Shown here piece after piece: positions 1 to 9,064 of a stretch of DNA of 64,000 nt. The notes under the pieces were generated by a model. That model was not told the DNA's origin, searched no databases, and saw only the letters and a list, made by a program, of their open reading frames with translations. The stretch is taken from contig NZ_CP036289.1 of NCBI RefSeq assembly GCF_007748115.1, forward strand, positions 2,976,001 through 3,040,000. The letters are read 5' to 3'. Numbering within the stretch: position 1 is the stretch's first letter; each line of letters opens with the position of its first letter. The DNA is from Bremerella volcania (GTDB taxonomy: Bacteria > Planctomycetota > Planctomycetia > Pirellulales > Pirellulaceae). A program made the translations under genes and the position numbers.

Positions 1-1319
1 TTGTTGCCAGCGAGGATACAGAGACGCGTGAGCAAGCGATCCGGCGGCTTAGCCGTAGTCCGGCCGCCGCGAAGCATCTGGCAACCTTCGTGCGAACCCT
101 TTGGTTTCCGCAAACGTCCGTCGCGCCTTACGAGTACCTGGCTGGCGATACCGAGGCCTGGATCGCGGATCAGTTGAATCACGATCGTCCGCTCAACGAA
201 ATCGCCCAGCAGCTGATCTCGGTTTCGTACGCCCCACAAACGAGCGAACAAAGCGGCGGCCCGATGGGCAGCCTGACGACCCCCAAGACGCTGATCGAAG
301 CGAACGACCACCGTCCCGAACGCATGGCAGCCAACGCGACGAGTTCCTTTTTAGGGGTCGATCTCAGCTGTGCCCAATGCCACGATCATCCTTTCGATGC
401 CTACAGCCAAGAGCAGTTCTGGCAAACGGCGGCGTTCTTTGTGCCCAAGAGCCGCTTCGAGGAAAACCGCCCTTGGTATGAAATCGAGATCAAGATTCCC
501 GATGCCGGCAAGTCAGTTGCTCCCGTGCTATTCACCGGTGATTTGCCCTTGGAAAGCGAATCGCCTGACTTGCAGCTCACCTCCGGACGGGAAGTCTTCG
601 CCACGTGGGTCGGTCAGGCGAACAATCCTTTCTTCGCCCGGCGGACCGTCAATCAGTTGTGGGCCGAATACTTTGGTGCGCCGCTGGTCACGCGACAGCC
701 CGATCAAATCGCCAGCCCGGTGCGCGAGCAAGCCCTGGAGATTCTGGCCGAAGCATGGGTCGAGCATCAATTCGATCTGCGTTGGCTGGCCGAAACGATC
801 GTCTCGACGGATGCCTACCAAATCCACCATCGCGGCCCGGCCACCACGGCGACCGATCCTTTTCCTTACATGACGACGCGCGGTCTGACGGGCCCGCAGC
901 TATACGACAGCCTGAATATCGCCGCCGGAAAACCACCGATTCGCGGCGACCTCGACTCGGCCGAGCAGCTTCACGATCGCCAGGCGTTCCTTGAAATGTT
1001 TCCGGCCTATCGTAGCGTCGACGTCGAGCGCTGCGTGACCCAGGCACTTTCGCTGATGAATGGCGAGAAGATTGCCCGGTTGAGCGATCCGAACTCGAAC
1101 CCATTGGTCCGAGGGCTGGCCGCCGCTCCGTTTCTCACCGAGCGGGAATGTGTCGAGAGCCTCTTCTGGTCAACGCTTAACCGGCCCCCAGGCGAGCCCG
1201 ACTGGCAGCAACTGCGGGTAGCAGGCTACCTGGAAGACGACCCGGCCACGCGTGCCCAGCGACTGGGGGACTTGTTTTGGGTGTTGGTTAACTCCGTTGA
1301 GTTCAACACAAATCATTGA
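1..1319 (+). CDS. DUF1549/DUF1553 secreted protein, 3' part (5' end outside window)
   Basis: The reading frame is open from base 3, so only the C-terminal part is present. The first visible part is DUF1549-like, with the heme-like motif CAQCHDHPFD. A DUF1553-like part follows (FFARRTVNQLWAEYFG onward). In full-length members these domains follow a planctomycete cytochrome c domain, which would lie upstream of the window. These are secreted proteins of unknown biochemical role, common in planctomycetes. A DUF1501 gene follows after 36 bases, the usual partnership. GTG at 90 is an internal codon and not the start. Confidence 0.85.
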   Translation, partial: VASEDTETREQAIRRLSRSPAAAKHLATFVRTLWFPQTSVAPYEYLAGDTEAWIADQLNHDRPLNEIAQQLISVSYAPQTSEQSGGPMGSLTTPKTLIEANDHRPERMAANATSSFLGVDLSCAQCHDHPFDAYSQEQFWQTAAFFVPKSRFEENRPWYEIEIKIPDAGKSVAPVLFTGDLPLESESPDLQLTSGREVFATWVGQANNPFFARRTVNQLWAEYFGAPLVTRQPDQIASPVREQALEILAEAWVEHQFDLRWLAETIVSTDAYQIHHRGPATTATDPFPYMTTRGLTGPQLYDSLNIAAGKPPIRGDLDSAEQLHDRQAFLEMFPAYRSVDVERCVTQALSLMNGEKIARLSDPNSNPLVRGLAAAPFLTERECVESLFWSTLNRPPGEPDWQQLRVAGYLEDDPATRAQRLGDLFWVLVNSVEFNTNH

Positions 1320-1355
1320 CCGCGCGGAAGTCCGCGTCATTTAAGGGAAACTACC

Positions 1356-2636
1356 GTGCTTCAAGGAATTAGCCGCCGCCTGTTCGGAATGTCGCTGGCC
1401 GCTGCCTCTTCATCAATGATGCTGCAAGGTAGCTGGCTGCGAAGCTTGTCCGCCGCCGAGAAGACCTCCGACACGAAGGTGAAACGCGTCATTCTGCTAT
1501 GGCTGCACGGTGGACCGGCAACGATCGATCTGTGGGATTTGAAGCCCGAGCACGACAATGGTGGTCCGTTCAAGGAGATCGCCACCAAGACGCCTGGCAT
1601 GCGAATCTCCGAGCACTTTCCCGGTCTGGCGAAATGGTCCGATCACTGCGCGATCGTCCGCTCGATGACGTCCCGCGAAGGTGACCATGGCCGTGCCGTG
1701 CACCTGGCGCGCACCGGATACATTCCCCAGGCCGGCATCGACTTTCCAGACCTCGGCGCGCTAGTCGCCCAAGAACAGGCACAGTCGGAGGCCCCCCTGC
1801 CCGGCTTCATCAGTATCGCTCCACCGCAGCGTCCGGCAATTGCCAGTCGAGGGTTTCTCGATACAGCCGCTTCCCCGCTGGTCGTGGGAGAAATGGCCAA
1901 GAGCGTCGACGATCTGGTCGTGCGAGACCTGGAGCAACGATCGCCGCTCGGCCAGTCGCGACGAGTCGACTTGCTTGGCCAGATGAACGAGCACTTCCTG
2001 GCCCAAGGTTCCGACCGTAAGGCCATTGAACTAGCCGCTGCCACGCAGCGGGCCCTGCGGATGATGCATCCCGATGTGGTCGCGGCGTTTGATTTGGAAC
2101 GTGAAAAGGACTCGGTACGCGATCGTTATGGCCGTACCATTTTTGGACAAGGCTGCTTGCTGGCACGTCGTCTGGCCGAACGAGACGTGCCGTTTGTGGA
2201 GGTCTCGCTGGGCGGATGGGACACGCACTACGATAACTTCGGCCGCGTCGCGGGATTGTCGTCCCAGCTTGACAGCGGCTTCGCTTCGCTGGTGCAAGAT
2301 TTGAGCGAACGGGGCATGTTGGAAGAGACGCTCATTCTTTGCCAAGGCGAATTCGGAAGAACGCCCAAAATCAATGCCAACTCCGGCCGCGATCATTGGC
2401 CCAAGGCCTGGGCGGTGATGGCCGCGGGGGGACCGAACTGCCATGGGCAGGTCATCGGCAGCACCAGCAAGGACGGAACGGTCGTCGAAAGTAAGCCATA
2501 CCAGGTGCCCGACTTGATCGCCACCGTTTGTGCCAGCATGGGAATCGACCCGATGAAGCAGAACGATTCGAACGTCAACCGGCCAATCCGCATCGCCGAT
2601 CCATCCGCTGGCTTGATCGAGGAACTGGTTGGATGA
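1356..2636 (+). CDS. DUF1501 family protein, Tat-exported
   Basis: The protein has 426 residues from a GTG start preceded by AAGGGA about eight bases upstream. The N-terminus SRRLFGMSLAAA is a twin-arginine signal, so the protein is probably exported folded. Recognisable DUF1501 features are WLHGGPATIDLWD near the N-terminus, GGWDTHYDNF in the middle, and GEFGRTPKIN with GRDHWP near the C-terminus. The fold is related to alkaline phosphatase and sulfatase enzymes, but no substrate is known. It follows a DUF1549/DUF1553 gene and overlaps the start of the EF-hand gene, so the three are probably co-transcribed and the last two translationally coupled. Confidence 0.9.
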   Translation: MLQGISRRLFGMSLAAASSSMMLQGSWLRSLSAAEKTSDTKVKRVILLWLHGGPATIDLWDLKPEHDNGGPFKEIATKTPGMRISEHFPGLAKWSDHCAIVRSMTSREGDHGRAVHLARTGYIPQAGIDFPDLGALVAQEQAQSEAPLPGFISIAPPQRPAIASRGFLDTAASPLVVGEMAKSVDDLVVRDLEQRSPLGQSRRVDLLGQMNEHFLAQGSDRKAIELAAATQRALRMMHPDVVAAFDLEREKDSVRDRYGRTIFGQGCLLARRLAERDVPFVEVSLGGWDTHYDNFGRVAGLSSQLDSGFASLVQDLSERGMLEETLILCQGEFGRTPKINANSGRDHWPKAWAVMAAGGPNCHGQVIGSTSKDGTVVESKPYQVPDLIATVCASMGIDPMKQNDSNVNRPIRIADPSAGLIEELVG

Positions 2637-4057
2637 GAAACGCGTGCTTGTTAATCGGGTTTGCGCTGGTCACGATTCTTCCGCGATTCGTCTTCGCACA
2701 GGAAACGTTCGAAACCACCGTCGTCCAGATGACGACCGGCGACCAGATCGAAGCTTGGGCATTGACGATTCAGGCCGATGGTCAGCCGGTTGCCAAGCGC
2801 GCCGGTGAAGCGACCGCGGCGTTATTCCATTTTTATGACCTGAACAACGACCAGCGGCTTGATGAAGTGGAATCACAGACGATTGCATCTCCGGCTGGAC
2901 TGCGTCAGCTTCCACTCGGACGACTGCTGCCCACCATGGTCCAGCGTCCCACGGATATCGATCCCAACGAGGATGGCCTGATAACCCTGGACGAATTTCA
3001 GACGTACTACGCGGCTTTCAGCAAGGCTGGGTTATGGTTGACCAGCGACGTGACGCCCCGCAACGCCGAGATGAATGCAGCGCTGCTGCGTGCTATGGCA
3101 ATCATGCCAGGCGACAAGGTCGATCCAAAGCGGATTGAGCGTAGCATGATGCGGTTGATGACATTGGATATGAACGCGGACGAACTGATCAGTCCCGGCG
3201 AACTACTTCCCCGGCATGTCTACCCGGGGGTGACACCGACGCGATTGGTGTCAGGCGACAACGTATCGGTTCATTCGTTTGGCATCATCCAAGTTCGGCA
3301 AGGAAATGCCGCCGCATGCGATCACCACTGGGCGATCAATCTTTCCCCAGACGGCGCGAGCCTGCAGGACCTGAGTTCCCCCCAGACCAAGGTTAACGCG
3401 CTGACTTCCACTTCCATCGCGTCTACTGCTCGTCTGCACGTGACCACCCCGAGTAACTCCCGAGCCGAAGCCTCGTTGGCCGAGCTGGCAAGTCAGTTTG
3501 CCAGTAGTGCCGGCGAGGATAACGAGATCAAGTTGAGTGAAATCGCCGGAATGCAGAATCAGGTTGACCTGGAGAACCTTATCCCATTGGCCGATCGGAA
3601 TCGAGATGACGTCTTGACCGCCCAGGAGTTCGCCCAGTGGCAGGTCGTGGTCCAAGCTTACATTGGCTCGGTGGTTGTCGTCGCCATCCTTGATTTCGAG
3701 CAAAACCTCTTTACGGCCCTCGACGAAAACTTCGATGGTTCCCTCTCTGCTCAGGAACTGTCCGAGGCCTGGGAAGTCCTTCAGTCTGCTGGCGTCGTTC
3801 AAGCCGGTCGACTGGTACCGCGTCAATTGCCGCGTCAATTGCGTTTCGTCATTTCTCAAGGACCCAGCCAAAAACTGCTCGATCAAGGCCCAACGCAAGG
3901 TCCCGCGTGGTTTCAGGCCCTGGACCGTAATCGCGACGGACAGATTTCCCGGGATGAATTCCCTGCCTCGGCCGAGAAGTTTTCCGCCATGGATCGCGAC
4001 GACGATGGCTTCTTGTCGCTGAAGGACATCGCCCCCTCCACGGATAGCCATCGCTAA
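2633..4057 (+). CDS. secreted multi-EF-hand protein
   Basis: The start is the ATG at 2633, which overlaps the preceding stop codon as ATGA. It is followed by a convincing signal peptide (MRNACLLIGFALVTILPRFVFAQ). The 474-residue protein has about seven EF-hand-like loops, including DPNEDGLITLDEF, DENFDGSLSAQEL, DRNRDGQISRDEF and DRDDDGFLSLKDI. Several loops are degenerate, for example DLNNDQRLDEVE and DMNADELISPGEL. It is therefore likely a periplasmic or secreted calcium-binding protein. Overlap with the DUF1501 gene suggests it works with the cytochrome-domain/DUF1501 pair. An upstream in-frame start at 2528 would lie inside the DUF1501 gene and remove the signal peptide. Confidence 0.85.
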   Translation: MRNACLLIGFALVTILPRFVFAQETFETTVVQMTTGDQIEAWALTIQADGQPVAKRAGEATAALFHFYDLNNDQRLDEVESQTIASPAGLRQLPLGRLLPTMVQRPTDIDPNEDGLITLDEFQTYYAAFSKAGLWLTSDVTPRNAEMNAALLRAMAIMPGDKVDPKRIERSMMRLMTLDMNADELISPGELLPRHVYPGVTPTRLVSGDNVSVHSFGIIQVRQGNAAACDHHWAINLSPDGASLQDLSSPQTKVNALTSTSIASTARLHVTTPSNSRAEASLAELASQFASSAGEDNEIKLSEIAGMQNQVDLENLIPLADRNRDDVLTAQEFAQWQVVVQAYIGSVVVVAILDFEQNLFTALDENFDGSLSAQELSEAWEVLQSAGVVQAGRLVPRQLPRQLRFVISQGPSQKLLDQGPTQGPAWFQALDRNRDGQISRDEFPASAEKFSAMDRDDDGFLSLKDIAPSTDSHR

Positions 4058-4080
4058 TACCTACCTATCCCCGTGCCCTG

Positions 4081-4094
4081 ACCTCTAGCGAGGT
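4081..4094 (+). terminator. weak hairpin after the EF-hand gene
   Basis: ACCTC-TAGC-GAGGT forms a five-pair hairpin 24 bases after the stop. There is no clear T-tract, so terminator function is only a guess. Confidence 0.25.
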
Positions 4095-4201
4095 ATTCCT
4101 GGCATCTGCCCCCAACTGTTCGATAACGGACCGGCTCGAACGCACTCCTCACCCGTGGCAAAACGTTTTCTCTAAATTGCCTTGAATACGTAGTGCGAAA
4201 G

Positions 4202-4229
4202 GCTTAACGCGACTTGCCGATTGTTAAGC
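4202..4229. promoter_or_regulatory. inverted repeat upstream of the oxidase operon promoter
   Basis: GCTTAAC and GTTAAGC form a perfect 7-bp inverted repeat with a 14-base spacer. It ends about 30 bases before the predicted -35 box at 4259, a typical site for an activator or repressor of the respiratory operon. The binding protein is unknown. Confidence 0.4.
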
Positions 4230-4258
4230 TGCGGTGAGCGATGTCTGATTGAATCGGA

Positions 4259-4286
4259 TTGCGACGCGCCGGAATCTTCGTACAAT
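4259..4286 (+). promoter_or_regulatory. sigma70-like promoter of the respiratory operon
   Basis: TTGCGA and TACAAT are separated by 16 bases. The -10 box lies about 55 bases before the subunit II start codon, and no better candidate is visible in this gap. Confidence 0.5.
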
Positions 4287-4341
4287 CGCATCCAACAGTA
4301 AGGATTACGCTAAGCATTCAGTACCCTAGAGTTTGGAAGCG

Positions 4342-5295
4342 ATGGAGTCGACATTTCCCGTATTCGATCCGGCATCACCCCAGGCGGAATCGATACGCGA
4401 TCTGTTCGTCCAGGTGCTGATCATCAGTGCCGGTATCTTCGCGATCGTCTCGGGGCTGATCTGCTTCGCCCTCTACCGGTTTCGCGTCACCGAAAAGCTA
4501 CCGGTTCAAGACTTCGGCAGCCATCGGCGGGAAATTGCCTGGATGGCGGGCCCGGTGATCATTGTCATTTGGATCGCCGTGATCAGCATCAAACTGATCC
4601 TGACCATCAACGCCTTGCCCCCGCAGTATGCCAAGGGGGGGACGGGCGACGACGGCATCGACATCATCGTCACAGGGCATCAGTGGTGGTGGGAAGTCGA
4701 GTACACCGCGTCCGGCATCGTCTCGGCGAACGAAATCCACATTCCCACCGGAAAGAGGCTCCGCGTCGCGCTGCGCTCGGAAGACGTCATTCATTGTTTT
4801 TGGGTTGCCCAGTTGACCCGCAAGATGGATGCGATACCGGGGCACGAGAACTTCGTCTGGCTGGAAGCCGACAAGCCAGGCACCTACCAGGGACGCTGCG
4901 CCGAGTACTGCGGCACGCAGCATGCCTGGATGAACTTCCTGGTCATCGCCCACGAACCAGACGACTTCAATGCCTGGCAGCAGCGAGAGCAGCAGACAGC
5001 TGCCGCGCCCAGCGAAAAGCTGGCCTCCGATGGGGCGGCCCTGTTCATGAAGCTGACCTGCTCGCAGTGTCACGCCGTTTCCGGAACCCAGGCGAAAGAA
5101 GACTTCGCGCCTGATCTGACGCACCTGGCCAGCCGATCCCAACTGGGTGCTGGCGTGATCAAGAACACGCCCGAGAATCTCCGCATCTGGCTGGCCAACC
5201 CGCAAGCCGTGAAGCCGGGCTGCAAGATGCCGAACTTCAAACTCAAAGACGAGCAACTCGATCAATTGGTTGCCTACCTGGAGACCCTCCGTTGA
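4342..5295 (+). CDS. cytochrome c oxidase subunit II with fused cytochrome c (caa3 type)
   Basis: The 317-residue membrane protein has two N-terminal transmembrane segments and a cupredoxin domain carrying the dinuclear CuA site: C186, C190, H194 and M197 in CAEYCGTQHAWM. HQWWWEVEY is the usual aromatic electron-entry region. A C-terminal cytochrome c follows, with heme-binding CSQCH (C240, C243, H244) and likely axial M296 in CKMPNF. It accepts electrons for the terminal oxidase on the outer face of the cytoplasmic membrane. ATG 4342 is chosen; TTG at 4333 in the same frame is an alternative start. First gene of a six-gene operon. Confidence 0.95.
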   Translation: MESTFPVFDPASPQAESIRDLFVQVLIISAGIFAIVSGLICFALYRFRVTEKLPVQDFGSHRREIAWMAGPVIIVIWIAVISIKLILTINALPPQYAKGGTGDDGIDIIVTGHQWWWEVEYTASGIVSANEIHIPTGKRLRVALRSEDVIHCFWVAQLTRKMDAIPGHENFVWLEADKPGTYQGRCAEYCGTQHAWMNFLVIAHEPDDFNAWQQREQQTAAAPSEKLASDGAALFMKLTCSQCHAVSGTQAKEDFAPDLTHLASRSQLGAGVIKNTPENLRIWLANPQAVKPGCKMPNFKLKDEQLDQLVAYLETLR

Positions 5296-7520
5296 GCATG
5301 CCACTGATCGAAACGACGGAGACGGAAGCCGAACAGGGCTCGGCCCTGGGGCCGCTACTGACGTGGGTCAGTTCGGTCGATCACAAGCAGATCGGCATCA
5401 TGTACATCTGCACGGCGACCATCTTCCTGGCGATCGGCGGGCTGGAAGCCTTACTGATTCGGTTTCAACTGCTGGTGCCTAAGAACGACTTCCTTTCGCC
5501 CGACTTCTTCAACCAGATGTTCACCATGCATGGGACCACGATGGTCTTTCTGGTGGGCATGCCGGTGCTGGTTGGTTTTGCGAACTACTTCGTTCCCCTG
5601 ATGATCGGGGCTCGCGACGTCGCCTTTCCGCGGCTCAACGCGATGAGCTTCTGGCTTTTGCCGATGGGGGGCATCCTGCTGTACTTCAGCTTCTTTACCG
5701 GTGCGGCACCTAGCGCAGGGTGGTTCAGTTACGCGCCCCTTTCGACGCGGCCGTACAATCTAATGGTTGCCCAAGACTACTGGATCATCGGCCTGCTTTG
5801 CCTCGGCGTGGGAAGCGTGGCCGCGGCGATCAATATCATCGTTACGGTGCTGACCCTGCGTGCGCCGGGGATGAGTTTGCAGCGCGTACCGCTCTTCGTC
5901 TGGATGAGCCTGATGACGGCGATCCTGACCGTGCTGGCCTTGCCGGCTTTGAACGCGGCGCTTGCCATGCTGCTGATCGATCGCTTCCTGGGTGCGGCCT
6001 TCTTTCAGCCGGAACGTGGCGGATCGGCCGTCTTGTGGCAACACTTCTTCTGGGTGTTTGGCCATCCCGAGGTTTACATTCTCATTCTGCCGGCATTCGG
6101 GATGGTCTCGGAAGTGATCCCGACTTTTTCACGCAAGCCGATCTACGGCTACGCGTTCGTGGCTGGCTCAAGTGCCGTGATCGTGCTGCTGAGCTACGGC
6201 GTGTGGGCTCATCATATGTTTGCCGTTGGTTTGGGCATGGGAGCCGACATCTTCTTCGCGGTCGGAACGCTTCTGATAGCGCTACCCACTGGGGTAAAAA
6301 TCTTCAACTGGACCGCGACCATGTGGGGCGGTGCCATTCATTTGACGGTCGCCATGCAGTTCGCGGTGGCCTTTCTATTAGAGTTCGTGATCGGGGGACT
6401 CACCGGCGTGATGTTCGCCGCCGTGCCGATCGACTGGCAGTTGACCGATACGTACTTCGTCGTGGGGCACTTTCACTACGTGCTGATTGGCGGAACGGTC
6501 TTCGGGCTGTTCTCGGCGACTTACTATTGGTTCCCGAAGATGACCGGGCGTATGCTCAGCGAACGCCTGGGCCGTTGGCAGCTGTGGCTGTGGGTGTTTG
6601 GACTCAACGCGACCTTCATGTCGCAGCACTTGCTCGGCGTGATGGGCATGCCGCGGCGCGTGTACACCTACGACGACAACCCAGGCTGGATGCTGCTGAA
6701 CATGGTGGCCACCGCCGGAGCCGTTGCCATGGCCACCGGTACGCTGGTGCTGCTGTGGAACATCGCGATCAGCCTACGCAGTGGACAGCCGGCCGGGAAC
6801 AATCCGTGGAACGGCTTCACGCTGGAATGGGCCACTACCTCGCCACCTCCGCCCGAAAATTTTGAGACGATTCCCGAGGTCAAAAGCCGACGTCCGGTTT
6901 GGGACCTAGACCAGCCTGAGCATGCCGACTGGAAGTCCTCCAAGACACCAAGCGATAATGGCCGACGCCCCGACAAGGCGATGGTATGTGCCTGGACGTT
7001 CATCGCTTCGGAGGCGGTCTTCTTTCTGCTGTTGTTGGTATCTTACGTGGTCTTCAACTCGCAAGAGCTGGCAGGACCGACCTCGGCCACGGCGCTCGAT
7101 GCCACACGTACCGGGGCGTTCACCGTCTGCTTACTGCTGAGCAGCGTCACGTTCTGGTTTGCCGAACGGGCCTTGAAAGCAGGTAAGTCGCAGCACTTCC
7201 GGGGCTGGCTCGGTTTGACGATCGGCCTGGGGACGGTGTTCATGTTGGGGCAAGCCTGGGAATACATCGGATTGATTCAAAGTGACGTTACCGTCGACTC
7301 GAATCTGTTCGCGGCGACCTTCTTCACCGTGACCGGATTTCATGGATTGCACGTCACGGCAGGGCTCATCGCGCTGTCGATTTTGCTGGCCCTGGCGATC
7401 GGCGATTCATTCTCCAGCCAGCGAAGCAAAGTGTTCGGGGCCGTCGGCGTTTACTGGCACTTCGTCGACGTGGTTTGGATTATCGTCTTCCTGATTGTGT
7501 ACATGGGGTACTTGCAGTGA
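5292..7520 (+). CDS. cytochrome c oxidase subunit I-III fusion
   Basis: The 742-residue protein joins subunit I (to about residue 540) to a shortened subunit III. Subunit I retains GHPEVY, which provides a CuB histidine, the cross-linked tyrosine and the proton-channel glutamate. It also retains HHMF (CuB), PTGVK (K-channel lysine) and HFHYV (heme ligands), so it reads as an A1-type heme-copper oxidase. The subunit III part begins near DKAMVCAWTFIASEAVFF and ends with YWHFVDVVW. TTG 5292 overlaps the preceding stop as TTGA and sits eight bases after GGAG; ATG 5298 is the alternative. It reduces oxygen to water with proton pumping. Confidence 0.95.
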   Translation: MSMPLIETTETEAEQGSALGPLLTWVSSVDHKQIGIMYICTATIFLAIGGLEALLIRFQLLVPKNDFLSPDFFNQMFTMHGTTMVFLVGMPVLVGFANYFVPLMIGARDVAFPRLNAMSFWLLPMGGILLYFSFFTGAAPSAGWFSYAPLSTRPYNLMVAQDYWIIGLLCLGVGSVAAAINIIVTVLTLRAPGMSLQRVPLFVWMSLMTAILTVLALPALNAALAMLLIDRFLGAAFFQPERGGSAVLWQHFFWVFGHPEVYILILPAFGMVSEVIPTFSRKPIYGYAFVAGSSAVIVLLSYGVWAHHMFAVGLGMGADIFFAVGTLLIALPTGVKIFNWTATMWGGAIHLTVAMQFAVAFLLEFVIGGLTGVMFAAVPIDWQLTDTYFVVGHFHYVLIGGTVFGLFSATYYWFPKMTGRMLSERLGRWQLWLWVFGLNATFMSQHLLGVMGMPRRVYTYDDNPGWMLLNMVATAGAVAMATGTLVLLWNIAISLRSGQPAGNNPWNGFTLEWATTSPPPPENFETIPEVKSRRPVWDLDQPEHADWKSSKTPSDNGRRPDKAMVCAWTFIASEAVFFLLLLVSYVVFNSQELAGPTSATALDATRTGAFTVCLLLSSVTFWFAERALKAGKSQHFRGWLGLTIGLGTVFMLGQAWEYIGLIQSDVTVDSNLFAATFFTVTGFHGLHVTAGLIALSILLALAIGDSFSSQRSKVFGAVGVYWHFVDVVWIIVFLIVYMGYLQ

Positions 7521-8332
7521 TGACGTTTCTTACGAGTCCGTCCCTTTGGAACCTCACCTCGCCGGTGTGGCTGGTGGTGGTGCCGCTGCTTGTCGCTGCC
7601 ATGACGTGGCGAAAGCAGTTCGCCGGTGCCAACTGGTGGTGGCTGGCCGTCGCGGTGGTCGTGCTAATTTTGGCCTTCGTTTCCCCGATTGGCGTGCTGG
7701 CCAGTGGTTACCTGTTTAGCGCTCACATGGTGCAGCACCTTTTGTTGCTGTTGATCGTGCCCCTTGCCCTGATGCTGTTCCTTCCACGCCAGCTGATCGA
7801 GTCGCTGCTTAATCGACCGAGCCTATCGAAGTTCAGCGCGCTGCTGTCCATACCGATTGTCGGCTGGGTTGCTGGTCTCGGGGCAATGTGGCTGTGGCAC
7901 GTCCCCTCGCTGTGCAGCGCGGCGACCCAAAGCGACGCTTTGGGTTTCGTTCGCAGCGCGACGTTCCTGGCGGCAGGCCTGGCGTTCTGGTGGCCCATCT
8001 ATTCGCCGGTGGCTCGCTTTCGGTTGGATCCGCTGTTGGCAGTGATCTATTTGTTTTCCGCGTGTGCCGGATGCACGCTGCTGGGAATCTACATCACCTT
8101 CACGCCGGTGTCGGTCTGTCCGGCGTTTGCCAATCCGGTCGATCGGGTCGGCATCCTCACGTCGCTGTATCAAGCCGGCTTCACGCCGATGGTCGATCAG
8201 CAACTCGGCGGGCTGTTGATGTGGGTGCCCCCTTGTTCGCTCTATATCTGTGCGATTCTCAGCGTGCTGTGCCGCTGGTATGCGATGGAAGATCACGCTT
8301 CGAATGAGAACCTACCGGAGGCTTCCCTATGA
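7520..8332 (+). CDS. ctaG: CtaG-like cytochrome c oxidase assembly membrane protein
   Basis: The 270-residue protein is highly hydrophobic, with about seven transmembrane segments. The conserved region HMVQHLLLLLIVPLALML and the later LYQAGFTPMVDQQLGG segment match the caa3_CtaG family. Family members are linked to assembly of caa3-type oxidase, probably at the copper-loading step. The start ATG overlaps the previous stop as TGATG, giving tight translational coupling; GTG 7517 is an in-frame alternative. This is not the unrelated Cox11-type CtaG. Confidence 0.85.
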   Translation: MTFLTSPSLWNLTSPVWLVVVPLLVAAMTWRKQFAGANWWWLAVAVVVLILAFVSPIGVLASGYLFSAHMVQHLLLLLIVPLALMLFLPRQLIESLLNRPSLSKFSALLSIPIVGWVAGLGAMWLWHVPSLCSAATQSDALGFVRSATFLAAGLAFWWPIYSPVARFRLDPLLAVIYLFSACAGCTLLGIYITFTPVSVCPAFANPVDRVGILTSLYQAGFTPMVDQQLGGLLMWVPPCSLYICAILSVLCRWYAMEDHASNENLPEASL

Positions 8333-8544
8333 GCGAAAGTGAAGTCGCCAGTTCGCACGAGTCCCCCACGCCGCAGCCCACCTATGCCCCGGCGGCGATG
8401 GCCCTGGGCATCATGATGCTGCTGTGGGGCGTGACCACGATGTGGATCATGTCGCTCGCGGGGCTGGGGGTGATGGCGTGGTCGCTGTGGATGTGGATCA
8501 ACGACATCCGTCTTGATTGGAAGAAGGAAAACACTGGTGAGTGA
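8329..8544 (+). CDS. small two-helix membrane protein of the oxidase operon
   Basis: The 71-residue protein has a polar N-terminus, two hydrophobic segments (about residues 22-37 and 40-57) and a charged C-terminus (RLDWKKENTGE). The ATG overlaps the ctaG stop as ATGA, and its own end overlaps the Rieske start. Position and topology suggest a small accessory subunit, comparable to subunit IV of bacterial oxidases, but no family motif is recognisable. It could equally support the bc complex encoded downstream. Confidence 0.75.
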   Translation: MSESEVASSHESPTPQPTYAPAAMALGIMMLLWGVTTMWIMSLAGLGVMAWSLWMWINDIRLDWKKENTGE

Positions 8545-9064
8545 TAGTCCCGAAACAAGGTCCCCTTCGTCGGACGAAGACCGACGCGGCTTTCTGACCA
8601 AGCTTTGCCTGGGCTTGTCAGCGCTGATCGGCGCGATGATCACGCTGCCAGGCGTCGGGTTCGTGCTCGCCCCGGTGTTTGCCCGGCCCAAGCAAGCGTG
8701 GCGGAAGCTCGGCAAGCTTGACGAGTACGAAGTCGGCAAGACCGTCAGCGTCGAATTCAAAGACACGATCGACCAACCCTGGGCTGGCGTCACGGCACTG
8801 AGTGGCGCCTGGCTGCGGCGCGTTTCCGAGAACGAGTTCATCGCTTTCTCGATCAACTGCCGGCATCTCGGCTGCCCGGTGAACTGGGTCGAAGACGCTT
8901 CCCTGTTCATGTGTCCGTGTCACGGGGGTGTCTATTACGAAGATGGCGAAGTCGCCGCCGGCCCTCCGCCCGAGCCGCTGGCCCGTTACACCGTGCGGGT
9001 GAAAGACGGTTTCGTCGAGATCGAAACGTCGTCCGTTCCCTTGACCACCAACGACCAGGTATGA
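8537..9064 (+). CDS. Rieske iron-sulfur protein of a cytochrome bc complex
   Basis: The 175-residue protein begins at GTG 8537, preceded by the purine-rich GAAGGAAA. It has a twin-arginine motif (RRGFLTKL) followed by a hydrophobic anchor. The 2Fe-2S ligands are C108 and H110 (CRHLGC) and C126 and H129 (CPCHGG); C113 and C128 would form the stabilising disulfide. It passes electrons from quinol at the Qo site to the cytochrome c side. It overlaps both neighbours, so it is made together with the cytochrome b gene. An upstream start at 8513 would lie inside the small membrane protein and spoil the N-terminus. Confidence 0.93.
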   Translation: MSDSPETRSPSSDEDRRGFLTKLCLGLSALIGAMITLPGVGFVLAPVFARPKQAWRKLGKLDEYEVGKTVSVEFKDTIDQPWAGVTALSGAWLRRVSENEFIAFSINCRHLGCPVNWVEDASLFMCPCHGGVYYEDGEVAAGPPPEPLARYTVRVKDGFVEIETSSVPLTTNDQV

